Source: Candidatus Spongiihabitans thiooxidans (GTDB lineage: Bacteria; Pseudomonadota; Gammaproteobacteria; Arenicellales; Poriferihabitantaceae). Taken from it: a stretch of 64,000 bases of DNA. Position numbers and translations under genes: made by a program. The notes under the pieces were generated by a model. The model had not been told where the DNA came from. It was given only the letters and a program-made list of their open reading frames with translations, and made no database searches. Below are positions 63,932-64,000 of this stretch, one piece after another. The DNA lies in contig LFLB01000008.1 in the NCBI GenBank assembly GCA_001543005.1, forward strand, positions 62,001 to 126,000. The letters run 5' to 3'. Each line of letters opens with the position of its first letter. The stretch's first letter is position 1.

Positions 63932-64000
63932 GGTCAATTAGGCAGGGTCAATTAGGGGTCAGAGTAGAAATTATTTGTTAAGAAAATAGATCCATTAGCT
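63932..64000. other. Right edge after the Rieske-ThDP gene
   Basis: 69 bases with a GGGTCAATTAGG-type direct repeat (GGTCAATTAGG at 63932 and again at 63946) and GGGGTCAGAGTAGAAATT, wording often seen beside REP-associated IS200-like transposases. Nothing more can be said because the window ends. Confidence 0.3.

Overview
The window looks like chromosome of a free-living or host-associated, Gram-negative gammaproteobacterium. Evidence seen in the sequence: lipid A/Kdo genes (lpxK-kdsB), ispB and rplU near each other, and the block uvrC-pgsA-tRNA-Gly(GCC)-tRNA-Cys(GCA)-tRNA-Leu(UAA), which is the gene order known from E. coli (uvrC-pgsA-glyW-cysT-leuZ). The metabolic content (TAXI-type TRAP transporter, livHMGF-type and peptide-type ABC importers, a corrinoid methyltransferase pathway, glycogen metabolism) suggests a heterotroph living on small dissolved organics, plausibly marine; the species is not identified.

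Layout. 0-9.8 kb: partial rplU, then an accessory catabolic block (fused TRAP permease, TAXI binding protein, divergent LysR regulator, MmgE/PrpD enzyme, serine protease) sitting between rplU and ispB. 9.8-12.9 kb: cysK, kdsB, lpxK. 13-21 kb: a one-carbon module with a pyrrolysine-free MttB-like methyltransferase facing a run of minus-strand genes for a corrinoid protein, DUF1638, a 'virulence factor' family protein, a methyltetrahydrofolate:corrinoid methyltransferase, a GFA protein and a ferredoxin/ASKHA reactivase. 21-26.5 kb: three tRNAs, pgsA and an in-frame fusion of a family-5 uracil-DNA glycosylase to UvrC. 26.6-34.8 kb: efp, an EEP-fold phosphoesterase, a methyltransferase, a complete branched-chain-type ABC importer and nicotinamidase.

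34.9-46.3 kb: a peptide-type ABC importer whose binding protein (34.9-36.5 kb) is separated from its permeases and ATPases (38.5-43.2 kb) by an AT-rich, translationally coupled pair: a polymerase-beta-type nucleotidyltransferase and a 2H-phosphoesterase-like protein. An M48 peptidase lies inside the same importer operon. After it come a BglII/BstYI-type restriction-modification pair and a Panacea-antitoxin/PemK-like toxin pair, making a small defence island. 46.5-59.6 kb: a glycogen operon malQ-glgC-glgA-glgB-(higBA relic)-glgP-sprT-like-glgX. 59.6-64 kb: an IS30 relic and two overlapping genes that each carry an N-terminal Rieske domain, one fused to a glutamate-synthase-type FMN/3Fe-4S enzyme and the other to a thiamine-diphosphate enzyme.

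The strongest candidates for undescribed biology are the nucleotidyltransferase/2H-phosphoesterase pair, the UDG-UvrC fusion, the double Rieske-fusion operon, and the corrinoid module with polybasic tails on three of its enzymes. All functions are inferred from reading the sequence; no database search was possible.
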